A stretch of DNA of 64,000 nucleotides from CAZLYK01 sp964563495 (GTDB lineage: Bacteria; Acidobacteriota; Blastocatellia; RBC074): the NCBI GenBank assembly GCA_964563495.1, contig CAZLYK010000006.1:8627-72626 (forward strand), in the 5' to 3' direction. Numbering within the stretch: position 1 is the stretch's first letter; each line of letters starts with the position of its first letter. The position numbers were made by a program, and so were the translations under genes. Below are positions 1 to 9,068 of the stretch, one piece after another. The notes below the pieces were generated by a model, which was given only the letters and a program-made list of their open reading frames with translations, was not told the DNA's origin and did not search any database.

Positions 1-57
1 GAGAAGAATCCGCTCTTGCGCGATCCGTCTGACCGTACCATCCGGAAGCCTGAATGA
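1..57 (+). CDS. C-terminal end of an unidentified protein (5' end outside window)
   Basis: An open frame enters from the left edge and reads 18 codons (ending ...TIRKPE) to a TGA at 55-57. This stop overlaps the ATG of the 7-heme cytochrome gene in an ATGA arrangement. Such 4-base overlaps usually mean translational coupling, so this is probably the upstream member of the cytochrome/FG-GAP/TPR operon. Too little remains to name the protein. Confidence 0.55.
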   Translation, partial: EKNPLLRDPSDRTIRKPE

Positions 58-1202
58 AGCCGCAGAGCAGACAAAGAACCCTGAGCTTAATCATCGCCGC
101 CGCCTTTCTCGTTCCGGCTGCGGTCGGGCTGGCCGATTTTGCCGGCCCCGCTGCTCAGACCGGCAGGAAGTTCTGGAAGCCAACCTATGTCCCGGCCGGG
201 ACAAAGTTCGTCGGTCAGCAGGCGTGCGCCGAGTGTCACCAGAGCCGCGTCAGGGTTCATGAGCAGAGCGCCATGGGCCGCGCCATGGAACCCGGAGCAG
301 TGGCGGAGATTCTCAAAACGCACCAGCGGTTGGAGTTTCGACTCGGAAAATATTTTTGGGAAATCGTGCGCGATGGGGATAAGAGTCTCTATCGGGTTAA
401 TGACGGAAAAGAGACGATCACGGTCCCGATACTTTATGCCTTCGGATTGGGCAAGGCCGGTCAGACTTATGTCCTGGAATATCAAGGCGATTTCTACGAA
501 AGCCGGCTGAGCTTTTACAGAGAGATCAAGGGGCTGGATATCACCCTGGGGCAACCGCAAACCGAGCCGGGCTCGCTCATCGTCGCCCTCGGCAGATTGA
601 TGCCCAAAGACGAGACCCTGCAGTGTTTTTCGTGTCATACGACCGGCGCGGTGATCGGCGCCACGATGCATCTGGACAAGATGGTCCCCGGCATCGGCTG
701 CGAATCGTGTCACGGCCCCGGCGGCGACCACGTCTCCGCCGGCCGGGCCGGGTTGCCGAACAAAGACAAGATCTTCAACCCCGCCCGGTTGAACGCCGAC
801 GATCTGGCCCAGGAATTTTGCGGCGCCTGTCATCGCAGCGCCGAAGACATCTTTTCCAAACCCGAGTTGAATGGGCTGAGCAATGTCCGCTTTCAACCCT
901 ATCGCATCTTCAGGAGCAAGTGCTATTCCGACGACAAGCGGATCAGCTGCACCTCGTGCCATAACCCGCACGAATCGCTCAAGCACGATGTGGCTCACTA
1001 CGACGCAAAGTGCATGGCCTGCCATGGGCCGGCGATCGCGACTCAGGCGGCGGGTGGCAAGAGCATGGCCCCTGGCTGCAAAGTCGCGACAAAAGACTGC
1101 GCTTCGTGCCACATGCCAAAAATCGATCTGCCGGGCTCCCATTTCAAGTTTACCGATCACCGGATTCGCATCGTCAAGGCCGGTGAGCTTTATCCATATT
1201 AA
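54..1202 (+). CDS. Secreted seven-heme cytochrome c
   Basis: The 382-residue protein starts with a basic, hydrophobic export signal (about residues 1-27, ending near ADFAG). It has seven CXXCH c-type heme sites: CAECH (58), CFSCH (191), CESCH (216), CGACH (256), CTSCH (299), CMACH (320) and CASCH (349). The stretch between the first and second site is rich in predicted strand. It ends with an H..FTDHRIR segment common in cytochrome c554-like multiheme proteins. Export and covalent heme attachment imply a periplasmic or surface electron carrier; donor and acceptor are unknown. The start overlaps the preceding stop (ATGA), and the FG-GAP/UnbV gene follows 44 bases after its stop. This pairing of multiheme cytochrome, FG-GAP/UnbV protein and TPR protein is one I associate with Acidobacteriota. 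Confidence 0.9.
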   Translation: MKPQSRQRTLSLIIAAAFLVPAAVGLADFAGPAAQTGRKFWKPTYVPAGTKFVGQQACAECHQSRVRVHEQSAMGRAMEPGAVAEILKTHQRLEFRLGKYFWEIVRDGDKSLYRVNDGKETITVPILYAFGLGKAGQTYVLEYQGDFYESRLSFYREIKGLDITLGQPQTEPGSLIVALGRLMPKDETLQCFSCHTTGAVIGATMHLDKMVPGIGCESCHGPGGDHVSAGRAGLPNKDKIFNPARLNADDLAQEFCGACHRSAEDIFSKPELNGLSNVRFQPYRIFRSKCYSDDKRISCTSCHNPHESLKHDVAHYDAKCMACHGPAIATQAAGGKSMAPGCKVATKDCASCHMPKIDLPGSHFKFTDHRIRIVKAGELYPY

Positions 1203-1216
1203 GTAGCAAATCGATG

Positions 1217-1248
1217 AATAGACAGGATAAACAGGATTTTTGCAGGAT
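1217..1248 (+). repeat. Single arm of the GACAGGATT repeat at a gene start
   Basis: One arm (AATAGACAGGAT, then AACAGG, ATTTTTGCAGGAT) lies between the cytochrome stop and the FG-GAP/UnbV coding region. A T-to-G difference from the usual ...GCAGGATTG creates GCAGGATGG, supplying the likely start ATG at 1247. Reading from the earlier ATG at 1214 would translate the repeat itself. Confidence 0.8.
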
Positions 1249-2992
1249 GGCACAGGACAAAAGGTTTGCATTGAGATCTATTTTGCTGGTTGCTGCCCTG
1301 AGCTTGGGCAGTTTCATCTACCCCCGGACCATGCCGATTGCGCAGGAGGTTGCGACCCCTGCGCCGGTAACCTTTACCGAGGTCGATCTCAAGGCCGCCG
1401 GTATCAACTGGGTTCACGATAACGGTCGGTCCGAAGCTCGCCACCTGCCCGAGACCTGCGGCGGCGGCGGCGTCTTCTTTGATTATGACAATGACGGCCT
1501 GCTCGATATCTATCTGGTCAATAGCGGGCCGTCGGATTTCTACAAACCGGCCAAACCCGGGCACAATGCGCTCTACCACAACAACGGCAATGGCACTTTT
1601 ACCGATGTCAGTGAAAAGGCCGGTGTCGCCTGCGGCGAGGACGGTGATTTCGGGATGGGGGCCGCGGCGGGCGATTTCAACGGCGACGGCCGGCAGGATC
1701 TGTACGTGACCAATTATGGGCGCAACCGGCTCTTCCAAAATAACGGCAACGGAACTTTCACCGATATCACCGGGAAGGCCGGGGTGGGTGCGCCGAACTG
1801 GTCTACCTGCGCGACCTGGTTCGATTATGACAACGACGGCAAATTGGATCTCTTTGTCTCGAGCTTTGTTCAATACAGCGCCAACGGCAGCATCTTTTGC
1901 GGCGACAACAAGGCCGGGCGTCGCTACTACTGCATTCCGAGGGTCTTCAAGCCGCGCGCCAGTTTTCTCTTCCACAACCAGGGAGACGGGAAATTTGCCG
2001 ACGTCAGCAAGGCTTCCGGGATCGCTTCAAGTCTTGGCAAATCATTCGGCGCCATCGCGACGGACATCAACAACGATGGCCTCATGGACCTCTTTGTCGC
2101 CAACGACACGATGGCCAATTTCCTCTTCGTCAACAAGGGTGCGGGCAAGTTCGAAGAGATCGGTCTGGCTTCCGGAGTCGGTTACAGCGACGCGGGCAGC
2201 CCTCGTTCGGGGATGGGGGTCGACGCGACCGATTATGACAACGATGGATGGCAGGACCTCTTCGTCGCCAACATCGACCAGGAGCTCTTCAGCCTCTACC
2301 ATAATGAAAAAGACCTGACCTTTACCGACCAGGCCGGGGAGATCGGCCGGGCCACGCGGTTGCTGAGCGGCTGGGGGTTGAAATTCTTCGATTACGACAA
2401 CGACGGCGATCCCGATCTCTTCCTGGCAAACGGCCATCCCGATGATATGGTCGAGATCCAGGTCTCGAGGGTCAAGTATGCAGAGCCATTGTTGATCTTC
2501 GAGAACGTCGATGGCAAATACAGAAACGTCAGCGCTCAGGCGGGAGAAGTGTTCAAGAAGGATTTTCCGGCTCGAGGCCTTTGCGTCGGCGACATCGACA
2601 ACGATGGAGATCTGGATGTCCTGGTCATCAACAACGGCGCGGCGCCGGTGCTGCTCCGCAATCAAGCGAAGCCTCGCCACAACTGGCTCGGGTTGCAGCT
2701 GGTCGCGACCAGGAGCAATCCCGGCGCGGTCGGCGCAGTCATGACCTGGACTGCGGCCGGCGGCTTCAAGCGGACTCGCTTGAAAACGAGCGGAGGCAGT
2801 TATCTGGCTTCGCACGACCCGCGCGAGATTCTGGGCATCGGGCAGGCGGCCAAGATCGATAGCCTTGAGATCAAATGGCCCTCGGGCAAGGTCGATAAGC
2901 TGGCAGACCTGCCGATTAATACCTATGTGCAGGTCGTCGAAGGTCAAGGCATCGTCCAGCCCGCCGCCGCGCCGGCGGCTAAATCAAAGTGA
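1247..2992 (+). CDS. Secreted FG-GAP (VCBS) repeat protein with ASPIC/UnbV domain
   Basis: This is a 581-residue exported protein of the CRTAC1-like type. A signal peptide (MAQDKRFALRSILLVAALS) leads into a run of FG-GAP/VCBS repeats with calcium-binding DYDNDG, DFNGDG and DINNDG loops, about residues 60-465. The ASPIC/UnbV domain follows at about residues 490-565 (KRTRLKTSGGSYLASHDP and IKWPSGKVDKL). Such seven-bladed propellers act outside the cytoplasm as binding or adhesion scaffolds; the ligand is unknown. A longer frame from 1214 begins with residues encoded by the adjoining repeat. I place the start at 1247 because the signal peptide begins there. A paralogue lies at 4497-6761 on the other strand, so the two flank the TPR gene convergently. 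Confidence 0.88.
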   Translation: MAQDKRFALRSILLVAALSLGSFIYPRTMPIAQEVATPAPVTFTEVDLKAAGINWVHDNGRSEARHLPETCGGGGVFFDYDNDGLLDIYLVNSGPSDFYKPAKPGHNALYHNNGNGTFTDVSEKAGVACGEDGDFGMGAAAGDFNGDGRQDLYVTNYGRNRLFQNNGNGTFTDITGKAGVGAPNWSTCATWFDYDNDGKLDLFVSSFVQYSANGSIFCGDNKAGRRYYCIPRVFKPRASFLFHNQGDGKFADVSKASGIASSLGKSFGAIATDINNDGLMDLFVANDTMANFLFVNKGAGKFEEIGLASGVGYSDAGSPRSGMGVDATDYDNDGWQDLFVANIDQELFSLYHNEKDLTFTDQAGEIGRATRLLSGWGLKFFDYDNDGDPDLFLANGHPDDMVEIQVSRVKYAEPLLIFENVDGKYRNVSAQAGEVFKKDFPARGLCVGDIDNDGDLDVLVINNGAAPVLLRNQAKPRHNWLGLQLVATRSNPGAVGAVMTWTAAGGFKRTRLKTSGGSYLASHDPREILGIGQAAKIDSLEIKWPSGKVDKLADLPINTYVQVVEGQGIVQPAAAPAAKSK

Positions 2993-3011
2993 TTCGGGAC
3001 GGAGGTAATAG

Positions 3012-4247
3012 TTGAAGCTCGGTTATTTCATCGGCATGGCAGCGATCACACTGATCGTCTCGTTTCCGGTTGCGGCGCAAAAGCGAAAGACGGGATCGGC
3101 CGCACCCAGGCCCGCGGCTCGGGCAACGAGCCAAAAGTTCGAAGATCTCAAGACCCGGGCTGATCAGGCCCGGGAGAGCGGGAGCCTGGTTCAAGCCATA
3201 CCTCTTTACCGGCAAGCCCTGGCCGTGCAGCCAAACTGGACGGAAGGCTGGTGGTATCTGGCGACGCTGCTTTACGACAGGGATGAATATGCGGAAGCCG
3301 CGCGCGCTTTCAGACAAACTTCGATCCTCCAGCCTAAAGTCGGGACGCCTCTGGTCATGCTCGGCCTTTGCGAATTCCGTCTGAGCGATTATGACAATGC
3401 GCTCAAACATATCACCGAGGGACGCAAGGTCGGCGTCAGCGACAACCCGGAAATCTCACAGGTCATGCGCTATCACGAGGGACTGCTGCTGCTGCTCAAG
3501 GGTGATTTTGAATCGGCGGAGAGTAGGTTCAACGCGCTGAGCTATGAAAATGTCAATAGCGAGGACCTGATCATGGCGCACGGTCTGGCCAGCCTCAGGC
3601 TGTCATTGATCCCGGCAAAGGTACCTGCTGACTATCGCGACCGCGATCTGATCCGCCGCGCAGGCTTCGCCGCACATCTGGTCGGCCAGATCAATATGGC
3701 CGATGCCCAGAACGAATACGACCGGCTGGTGGCCGACTATCCGAAGTCGGCCAACGTTCAATACGCTTATGGCAAATATCTGCTCAAGCAGCGTAACGAT
3801 GACGGCGCGATCGCGGCGTTTGAGAAAGAGATCGAGAATTCGCCGAACCATGCTCTGGCCAGGCTCCAGCTTGCTTATATCAGGTTGCGAAACAAAGAGC
3901 CGGAAGCCGGTCTGAAACTGGCTCAGGAGGCAGTGGTTCTCAACCCGCGACAGCCTCAGGGGCACTACATTCTCGGCAGAATTTTCTTCGACCTCGGTCA
4001 AAACCAAAAAGCAATCAGCGAACTGGAAGTCGCACGGCGCATGGCTCCGAATGAACCGAGATTCCATTTTGCGCTCTCACGCGCCTATGACAAGGCAGGT
4101 CGTAAGGCCGAAGCTGAAATTGCGCGCGAAACTTTCACCCGGCTCAACAAGCAGATCGAAGATGCCCGCACCCAGGGAGCCCAGCGTGGCGAGGTGATCG
4201 AAGAGACCCCGGAAAAACCCAAACCCGAAGGGAATAGACAGGATTGA
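3012..4247 (+). CDS. Exported tetratricopeptide-repeat protein
   Basis: The 411-residue protein uses a TTG start: GGAGGT at 3001-3006 sits five bases upstream, and a signal peptide (cleavage near VAAQ, residue 23) follows directly. The rest is alpha-helical with TPR units spaced through about residues 45-380 (for example AIPLYRQALAVQPNWTEGWW and NQKAISELEVARRMAPNEPR). TPR arrays mediate protein-protein contacts, so this is probably a periplasmic scaffold for its operon partners, the cytochrome and FG-GAP protein 19 bases upstream. The C-terminus is charged and Pro/Lys-rich. It ends in Asn-Arg-Gln-Asp-TGA, encoded by the repeat arm that begins at 4233, so the last residues are repeat-derived rather than part of the TPR fold. 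Confidence 0.87.
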   Translation: MKLGYFIGMAAITLIVSFPVAAQKRKTGSAAPRPAARATSQKFEDLKTRADQARESGSLVQAIPLYRQALAVQPNWTEGWWYLATLLYDRDEYAEAARAFRQTSILQPKVGTPLVMLGLCEFRLSDYDNALKHITEGRKVGVSDNPEISQVMRYHEGLLLLLKGDFESAESRFNALSYENVNSEDLIMAHGLASLRLSLIPAKVPADYRDRDLIRRAGFAAHLVGQINMADAQNEYDRLVADYPKSANVQYAYGKYLLKQRNDDGAIAAFEKEIENSPNHALARLQLAYIRLRNKEPEAGLKLAQEAVVLNPRQPQGHYILGRIFFDLGQNQKAISELEVARRMAPNEPRFHFALSRAYDKAGRKAEAEIARETFTRLNKQIEDARTQGAQRGEVIEETPEKPKPEGNRQD

Positions 4248-4511
4248 CCTCATGTCGCGACGCTTTTCATCGCGCTGGAGAGATTAGTCGGAAAATTCAA
4301 ACGCCAAGACGCCAAGACCGCCAAGTAAAGAAGGCAAAGAATCGTCAATTTATTTGGGGCCAACGGTATTATCCTAGACCTCCTTGGCGTCTTTGCTTCT
4401 TGGCGTCTTGGCGATTTTTATACCTTAAGCATGTAAACTGTCCCGACGTGAGCAGGATTGACAGGATTGTTGCAGGACTTGACAAGAAAAATCCCGTCAA
4501 TCCTGTCTATT
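4233..4511. repeat. Composite palindrome: GACAGGATT arms enclosing a CGCCAAGA inverted repeat
   Basis: The left arm begins at 4233 (AATAGACAGGATTGACC) inside the 3' end of the TPR gene. The right arm (4451-4511) ends in GTCAATCCTGTCTATT inside the 3' end of the convergent gene. Between them lies a different inverted repeat, with CGCCAAGACGCCAAG units at 4299-4340 and their complement at 4379-4421. Both flanking genes end in NRQD-stop supplied by the outer arms. This looks like one repeat nested in another. Extended pairing could also serve as a bidirectional transcription stop, which is an inference. Confidence 0.8.
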
Positions 4512-6761
4512 GCCGGTCTTGAAGGCGCGCAGCGGGCGGACGCGGTAATTCTCCTGACCCTCGATGATTTCGATAAACTGGTTGGGTTTGACCTCGTGAA
4601 AAACCTGGCGCTGATTGCTTGCCGGCCACCAGACCTCTATCGTTTCGATGCTTGTCGCCCTGCCCAGCCCCGTCTCCTGCTGAAGCGATGAGGCTCCGAA
4701 AGATCCGCCGCTGTTGACCTCGCGGTAACGAATCGACTTTTTCCCGGTCGCATCGATCACCGTCAGTTTGAGCCGGGCGCCGATCGCTGCCCGGTTCGAT
4801 TTCTTCCCCGACAATTTGATCGAGATCCAGTTATTGACCCGGCTGGGGTTGGCGAAAAGGACTTTGTTGTACTCATCGCCCGGCACAAAACCGCCGACGT
4901 TGACGAAGATGTCTTCGTCGCCGTCATTGTCCAGATCGCCAAATGCGACTCCGTGACCTTTCTGCAGGTGGCCGGTGCCGGTGGTCGAGGTGACATCGAC
5001 GAAACTGTTGCCGCCGCGATTGCGGAAGACGTAGTTCGGCATGAGTGCGGCGAATGACGGGGCTCCGGTGCCCAGGTATAGATCCAGGTAACCGTCGTTA
5101 TCCAGATCGCCGAAATTCGCGCCCATCACCGGCACTACGCGGTTGAGTGAAACCCGGCTGGTGACATCCTGAAAACCGCCTTTGCCGTCGTTCCGATAAA
5201 GCTTGATGGTCTCAGCCTGATTGGGGAGCCCGAGAAAGCCCCGCGCCACCTCGGTCACGGACGGGACGAAGCTGGCGACGAAGAGATCGAGCCATCCGTC
5301 GTTGTCGTAATCAAAGAACCAGGTTGGGAAACTCATGAGAGGTTTTTCGACGTGCAGCGTCCTGGCGAGTTCGGTGAAGGTTCCGTTGCCGTTATTATGG
5401 TAGAGGAAATTCTCTTCGCCGTAATTCGACAGGTAGAGGTCCGCGAATCCATCGTTGTCGTAATCACCCCAGGTTACGCCCTTGGTGAAAGCGCTTCGCC
5501 CGACCCCGGCTTTCCGCGAGACGTCTTCAAATGTTCCATCGCCGCGATTGCGAAACAACTGGCTCGGTGTCTGCTCGTGTCCGACGAAGAGGTCCAGCCA
5601 GCCGTCGTGATCATAATCGGCCCACGCCGCACTATGGGTGCGATGGTCACGGCTGGAAAGGCCGCTTTCCAGTGTGATATCCGTGAACGTACCGTCGCTG
5701 TTGCTGCGGAGCAGGGAATTTCGCATCGGAAATTCCCACCCGCCGCGCATGACGAAAATATCCAGGCGGCCGTCATTGTTGAAATCGGTCTGGGTGCAAT
5801 TGATGCCGCCGAGCTGATCGCTGAGTTTTGACTTCTCGGTCCAATCGGAAAATGTCCCGTTGCCGTTATTATGAAAATAGTGCAGTGAATCGCAGGGATT
5901 GACGCTTGAGATCACGATATCGAGGAACCCGTCATTATCCATATCGTCCAGGATAGAGCCTCCCGCGGCGCCGACCCGGTCGACGCCGAGCGGCGACGCG
6001 ACATCGACGAAACGGGCGAGCTTTTCTTTCGAGGCCAGGGCCGCCGGTGGGATGAGCCAGGCGGAGGGCACTCCCTGCGGATATCTGCCGAGCGTCATAT
6101 AAGCCAGGTTGAGAAGCCAGCGGACTTCCAGATTGCCCGGATTCTGCGCCAGATGCTTCTTGAAATATTCGATGGCCCTTTCCGAGCCGATCGTCTGTTT
6201 ATGCCGGGCGGCTTTGGAGAGCGGGAAGATGCAGGTCTCGGCGTTATGGTTATGCACGCAGTTTTCCAGCTCGCCTCGCCGCATCCACGCCACGCCGAGA
6301 ATCTCTTCCATGAAGACCTTGTCGTTGGCAAATTCAGGATGTCTCGAAAGGGAAGAGATGAGCAGCCGGTAGGCCTCTTCAAACTGCTCTATCGATTTTT
6401 CCATCTCCCCGCGATACGCAAAGAGCTGGCCCAGTTCATTGTTGAGCCGAATCATCTCGAGAGCGAATTGGGATTTTTTGTCGGACTGGGCGAGTGAATT
6501 GAGATAGCCATCTGCGGAGAGGAACGCGCGGCGTTCGGCTTCGCGTCTGGACTGACAGATCGCACCCAGGTCGGCAGCGTCGGGTTGCTTGAAAAACCTG
6601 CTCACCTCGACGCGGCCTGATACCTCAAGCACCACCTGGTAGTCCCCGGCCCCGGGCGCTCTCAGATTCCAGGTCTGCGCATCGGGAATCTGCCGCCCGT
6701 CCTGTGAGAGGGTGGCACAGGCAAGCAGGGCGGCCAGCAGAAGCGAAAAAATTATCCGCAT
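4497..6761 (-). CDS. Secreted TPR plus FG-GAP/VCBS plus ASPIC/UnbV protein
   Basis: This 754-residue paralogue of the 1247-2992 product has an added N-terminal helical region. A signal peptide or lipobox-like start (MRIIFSLLLAALLACATLS) is followed by TPR-like helices at about residues 60-250 (FAYRGEMEKSIEQFEEAYR). FG-GAP repeats with DMDNDG, DFNNDG, DYDHDG and DLDNDG loops span about 265-640. A UnbV domain at about 660-740 contains YREVNSGGSFGASSLQQ and VWWPASNQRQVF. The start at 6761 is one base after the TGA of the upstream VWFA gene, so the two are probably co-translated. An ORF extension into that gene lacks a signal peptide. The C-terminal NRQD is encoded by the repeat at 4494-4511. Likely an extracytoplasmic scaffold; no catalytic motif seen. 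Confidence 0.88.
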   Translation of the reverse strand: MRIIFSLLLAALLACATLSQDGRQIPDAQTWNLRAPGAGDYQVVLEVSGRVEVSRFFKQPDAADLGAICQSRREAERRAFLSADGYLNSLAQSDKKSQFALEMIRLNNELGQLFAYRGEMEKSIEQFEEAYRLLISSLSRHPEFANDKVFMEEILGVAWMRRGELENCVHNHNAETCIFPLSKAARHKQTIGSERAIEYFKKHLAQNPGNLEVRWLLNLAYMTLGRYPQGVPSAWLIPPAALASKEKLARFVDVASPLGVDRVGAAGGSILDDMDNDGFLDIVISSVNPCDSLHYFHNNGNGTFSDWTEKSKLSDQLGGINCTQTDFNNDGRLDIFVMRGGWEFPMRNSLLRSNSDGTFTDITLESGLSSRDHRTHSAAWADYDHDGWLDLFVGHEQTPSQLFRNRGDGTFEDVSRKAGVGRSAFTKGVTWGDYDNDGFADLYLSNYGEENFLYHNNGNGTFTELARTLHVEKPLMSFPTWFFDYDNDGWLDLFVASFVPSVTEVARGFLGLPNQAETIKLYRNDGKGGFQDVTSRVSLNRVVPVMGANFGDLDNDGYLDLYLGTGAPSFAALMPNYVFRNRGGNSFVDVTSTTGTGHLQKGHGVAFGDLDNDGDEDIFVNVGGFVPGDEYNKVLFANPSRVNNWISIKLSGKKSNRAAIGARLKLTVIDATGKKSIRYREVNSGGSFGASSLQQETGLGRATSIETIEVWWPASNQRQVFHEVKPNQFIEIIEGQENYRVRPLRAFKTGNRQD

Positions 6762-6762
6762 T

Positions 6763-8991
6763 TCAGGGTTCCAGGGTGAAAGAGGTCGATCGGGTGACCG
6801 TCCCCTTCGCATCGCTGATGTGAATCTTGAGCTCGAATTTGCCCGGATTGAGGCTCTCCAGCGGCAGGGCGCTCGCATACTGAATCCGCCCCTTGTTGTC
6901 CGGCGGGCCGAGTTTCAACGGCGCCCTGGCGATTGTCTTGCCGCTCTGGATCAACTCGAGGATGAGACCGGGCGTCTCCGAAGACCCGCGAGCGGGATAG
7001 ACGATGAAGTAGAAACCCATCTGTTTGCCCGATTTGTGAACCGGTTCGCCGAGGTTCGGGTAGACCAGAACTTCACCTATCTGGAATGGGCCGTCCGATT
7101 TTTCTTTCACCTGCTCGACGCGTTGAATGATGGCGATGCTGCTCAGGCGCAGGCTGTTTTCGTCGGTCCCCGGTATTTCGATGGTGTTCATGCCGACCGA
7201 TGCCTTGTTGTTCAAGGCATCGTAAGCGACTGCTTCGAGGTCGTATTTGCCCGCGGGCAGATTGGTTTCGCGATAGAAGAGGATCGTTCCTTTTTTGGCG
7301 GAATTGATCGAATCCAGCGGGCCGAGCAGCACATAGTGGTAACTCAGCTTATCGACGACCTGTTTCGATTGATCCTTGACCAGTACGACAATGCTGAAAT
7401 CGGTCGAATAGACCTTCTTTTCCGTGTCGGGGGCAAAAGTGAAGGCGGAGGCAGGCATCTCGACCTCAACCGCGATTCGCCCGGGCCGATCGGTTTCAGG
7501 GAAGTGCAGGCTGTTGATGAGCAGCGGAAAATCCTTCGGTTTCGAGGGATTATTGAGCGCCGCCAGCGGCAGGGCCTCGTAATAAAAAAGCGGAGAGGAC
7601 CCGGTCGAGCTGACGGCATAATAGCCCTTGCGGGCCTGAACATCGAGGCCCGGCTTTTTCAATTTGACCGAGATGGTTCTGAACTTGCCGTCAAAAGATT
7701 CGTTCGACGGGGTATATGTCAGCAGGTAATAGCTGTTGAGGTCCTCATCGATCTCTTTGAGCTTGGGCCCGATCAGATTGGTGTTGCCGATAAATGCGCC
7801 CCCGGTTTCGATGGCGAGCTGGGTCAGCCCGCTTTGAGGATTGAGGGTGAGCAGGTCTTCATTGCGTTCGAGACCGACGGTCAACGGGCCCGATGTGTCG
7901 CTCATGGCCTTGTCCAGGTTATCCATGCGGCGGCGTGAGCGGGCATTGATCTCGTCACGGGCTCCCTGGAGGAGGCTTTCGGTGCGAAGTCCCGCGGCGT
8001 CGATCGAATAAACGCTGACGTTGGCCCGGTTGGCGGAATTGATCACCGAGCGGAAATGCTGGCGCACATTTGGCGGCAGGGCCATGCCTTCTGAAAAGAA
8101 GATGACGGCCTTGCGTCCGGGCAATCTTCGCATCGAGTTGACGAGCGCCAGCAGGCCGTTGGTCGTCGCATAGCCCTGCTGGTCCCTCTGCAGTTGTTCA
8201 AATGTCTCCTGTGTCCGTTGCTGCAACGTGTCGAACAGCCGGTCAACGTCCGCCATTCCCGCGGCAGACCCGGCAGCCGCTGCCGCGGGGCCACCACCGG
8301 CAGCGGCGGTCGCGGCTGAACTTGCAGCCGCTGCCTGGCGCGTGGCGGCGGCTTCCTGTGCGCCCGGACGCATGACGTTGCTGTCAAACGTGGAAGAGGC
8401 AAGCATCCCCGCCTTTTCAATCCCCTTCTTAACCAGGTTGATGTCGGTGGTGTAGTTTTGAACCGTATTGAGCGAGAGGTTGATGGCGAATACGCCGACG
8501 AAACCACTGAGCTGCGTGCTCTCGCCGAGATAACTCATGGCCGAATCAAAAGCGCGTTTGCGCGCATCCTGCGATAACCGGTCAAAGACCAGAGCGACCA
8601 CGTTGACGCCGACATCGGGATCGGGCCGTCTTTCGACGGGTGTCAGACCGCCGGTCGCCGTGGCAGGGGTGGCAGGGGTGGCGGGGGTGGCGGGGGTCGC
8701 CGCCGGTTCGCCGTCCTGCCTGATTGCCGCAGTCTGCCGGTTGACCAGTTTGAAAGATTCTAGATTTTGTTTGACCCCGTCTTCAAAGACTTCGAAATCA
8801 TCGGGGGACAAATCCCTGACCGCCTGGCCCTTCTTGTTTTTGACCACAACATCGAGCAGGACCTCGGTCGAACTGATCCGAATCTTCTGTTGATCCTGGC
8901 CTGCCGGACGCGATGGCGTCTGTGCCGAGAGAGAGACCACCGGCGAAGCGACCAGAACCATGATAAGCAAAATACGCATTCCGGGTTTCAT
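6763..8991 (-). CDS. VWFA-related acidobacterial secreted protein (TIGR03436-like)
   Basis: The 742-residue exported protein has a signal peptide (MRILLIMVLVASPVVSLSAQ) and the family signature just after it (VLLDVVVKNKKGQAVRDL, SPDDFEVFEDGVKQ). A von Willebrand A-like fold covers about residues 130-430. The usual DxSxS metal site is replaced by VFDRLS, so classical MIDAS metal binding is doubtful. An Ala/Gly-rich low-complexity stretch lies inside the A domain, and a Thr-Pro-Ala tandem lies before it. The C-terminal half is beta-rich (QARKGYYAVS and later). The start at 8991 has GGGAG eight bases upstream; an ORF to 9162 would run through a degenerate repeat. The family is common in Acidobacteriota but has no defined function. 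It is translationally adjacent to the downstream FG-GAP gene. Confidence 0.87.
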   Translation of the reverse strand: MKPGMRILLIMVLVASPVVSLSAQTPSRPAGQDQQKIRISSTEVLLDVVVKNKKGQAVRDLSPDDFEVFEDGVKQNLESFKLVNRQTAAIRQDGEPAATPATPATPATPATATGGLTPVERRPDPDVGVNVVALVFDRLSQDARKRAFDSAMSYLGESTQLSGFVGVFAINLSLNTVQNYTTDINLVKKGIEKAGMLASSTFDSNVMRPGAQEAAATRQAAAASSAATAAAGGGPAAAAAGSAAGMADVDRLFDTLQQRTQETFEQLQRDQQGYATTNGLLALVNSMRRLPGRKAVIFFSEGMALPPNVRQHFRSVINSANRANVSVYSIDAAGLRTESLLQGARDEINARSRRRMDNLDKAMSDTSGPLTVGLERNEDLLTLNPQSGLTQLAIETGGAFIGNTNLIGPKLKEIDEDLNSYYLLTYTPSNESFDGKFRTISVKLKKPGLDVQARKGYYAVSSTGSSPLFYYEALPLAALNNPSKPKDFPLLINSLHFPETDRPGRIAVEVEMPASAFTFAPDTEKKVYSTDFSIVVLVKDQSKQVVDKLSYHYVLLGPLDSINSAKKGTILFYRETNLPAGKYDLEAVAYDALNNKASVGMNTIEIPGTDENSLRLSSIAIIQRVEQVKEKSDGPFQIGEVLVYPNLGEPVHKSGKQMGFYFIVYPARGSSETPGLILELIQSGKTIARAPLKLGPPDNKGRIQYASALPLESLNPGKFELKIHISDAKGTVTRSTSFTLEP
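8662..8697. repeat. Four tandem 9-bp units inside the VWFA-related gene
   Basis: Units GGCAGGGGT, GGCAGGGGT, GGCGGGGGT and GGCGGGGGT follow head to tail. On the coding (minus) strand they encode a Thr-Pro-Ala tandem in the linker before the A domain. Because the unit is nine bases, copy-number changes would stay in frame. Confidence 0.85.
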
Positions 8992-9016
8992 GAATTTTTC
9001 TCCCACAGAAGACTTA

Positions 9017-9060
9017 AATCGACAGGATGGACGAGATTCTTTCAGGATTGACGAAACAGA
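9017..9060. repeat. Degenerate GACAGGATT arm upstream of the VWFA-related gene
   Basis: AATCGACAGGATGGACGAG followed by TTCAGGATTGACGAAACA matches the repeat arm with several substitutions. It fills most of the 77-base gap between the small acidic gene and the VWFA-related gene, both on the minus strand, so a repeat arm can sit inside an apparent operon. Confidence 0.65.
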
Positions 9061-9068
9061 CGATAACC

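Noticed and set aside
2042..2947. 301-codon frame antisense to the FG-GAP/UnbV gene
   Set aside because: The calcium-loop repeats on the plus strand produce repetitive antisense text; there is no start context.
4244..4691. Small plus-strand frames across the composite repeat at the TPR/FG-GAP junction
   Set aside because: They read the CGCCAAGA and GACAGGATT palindromes and the antisense end of the FG-GAP gene.
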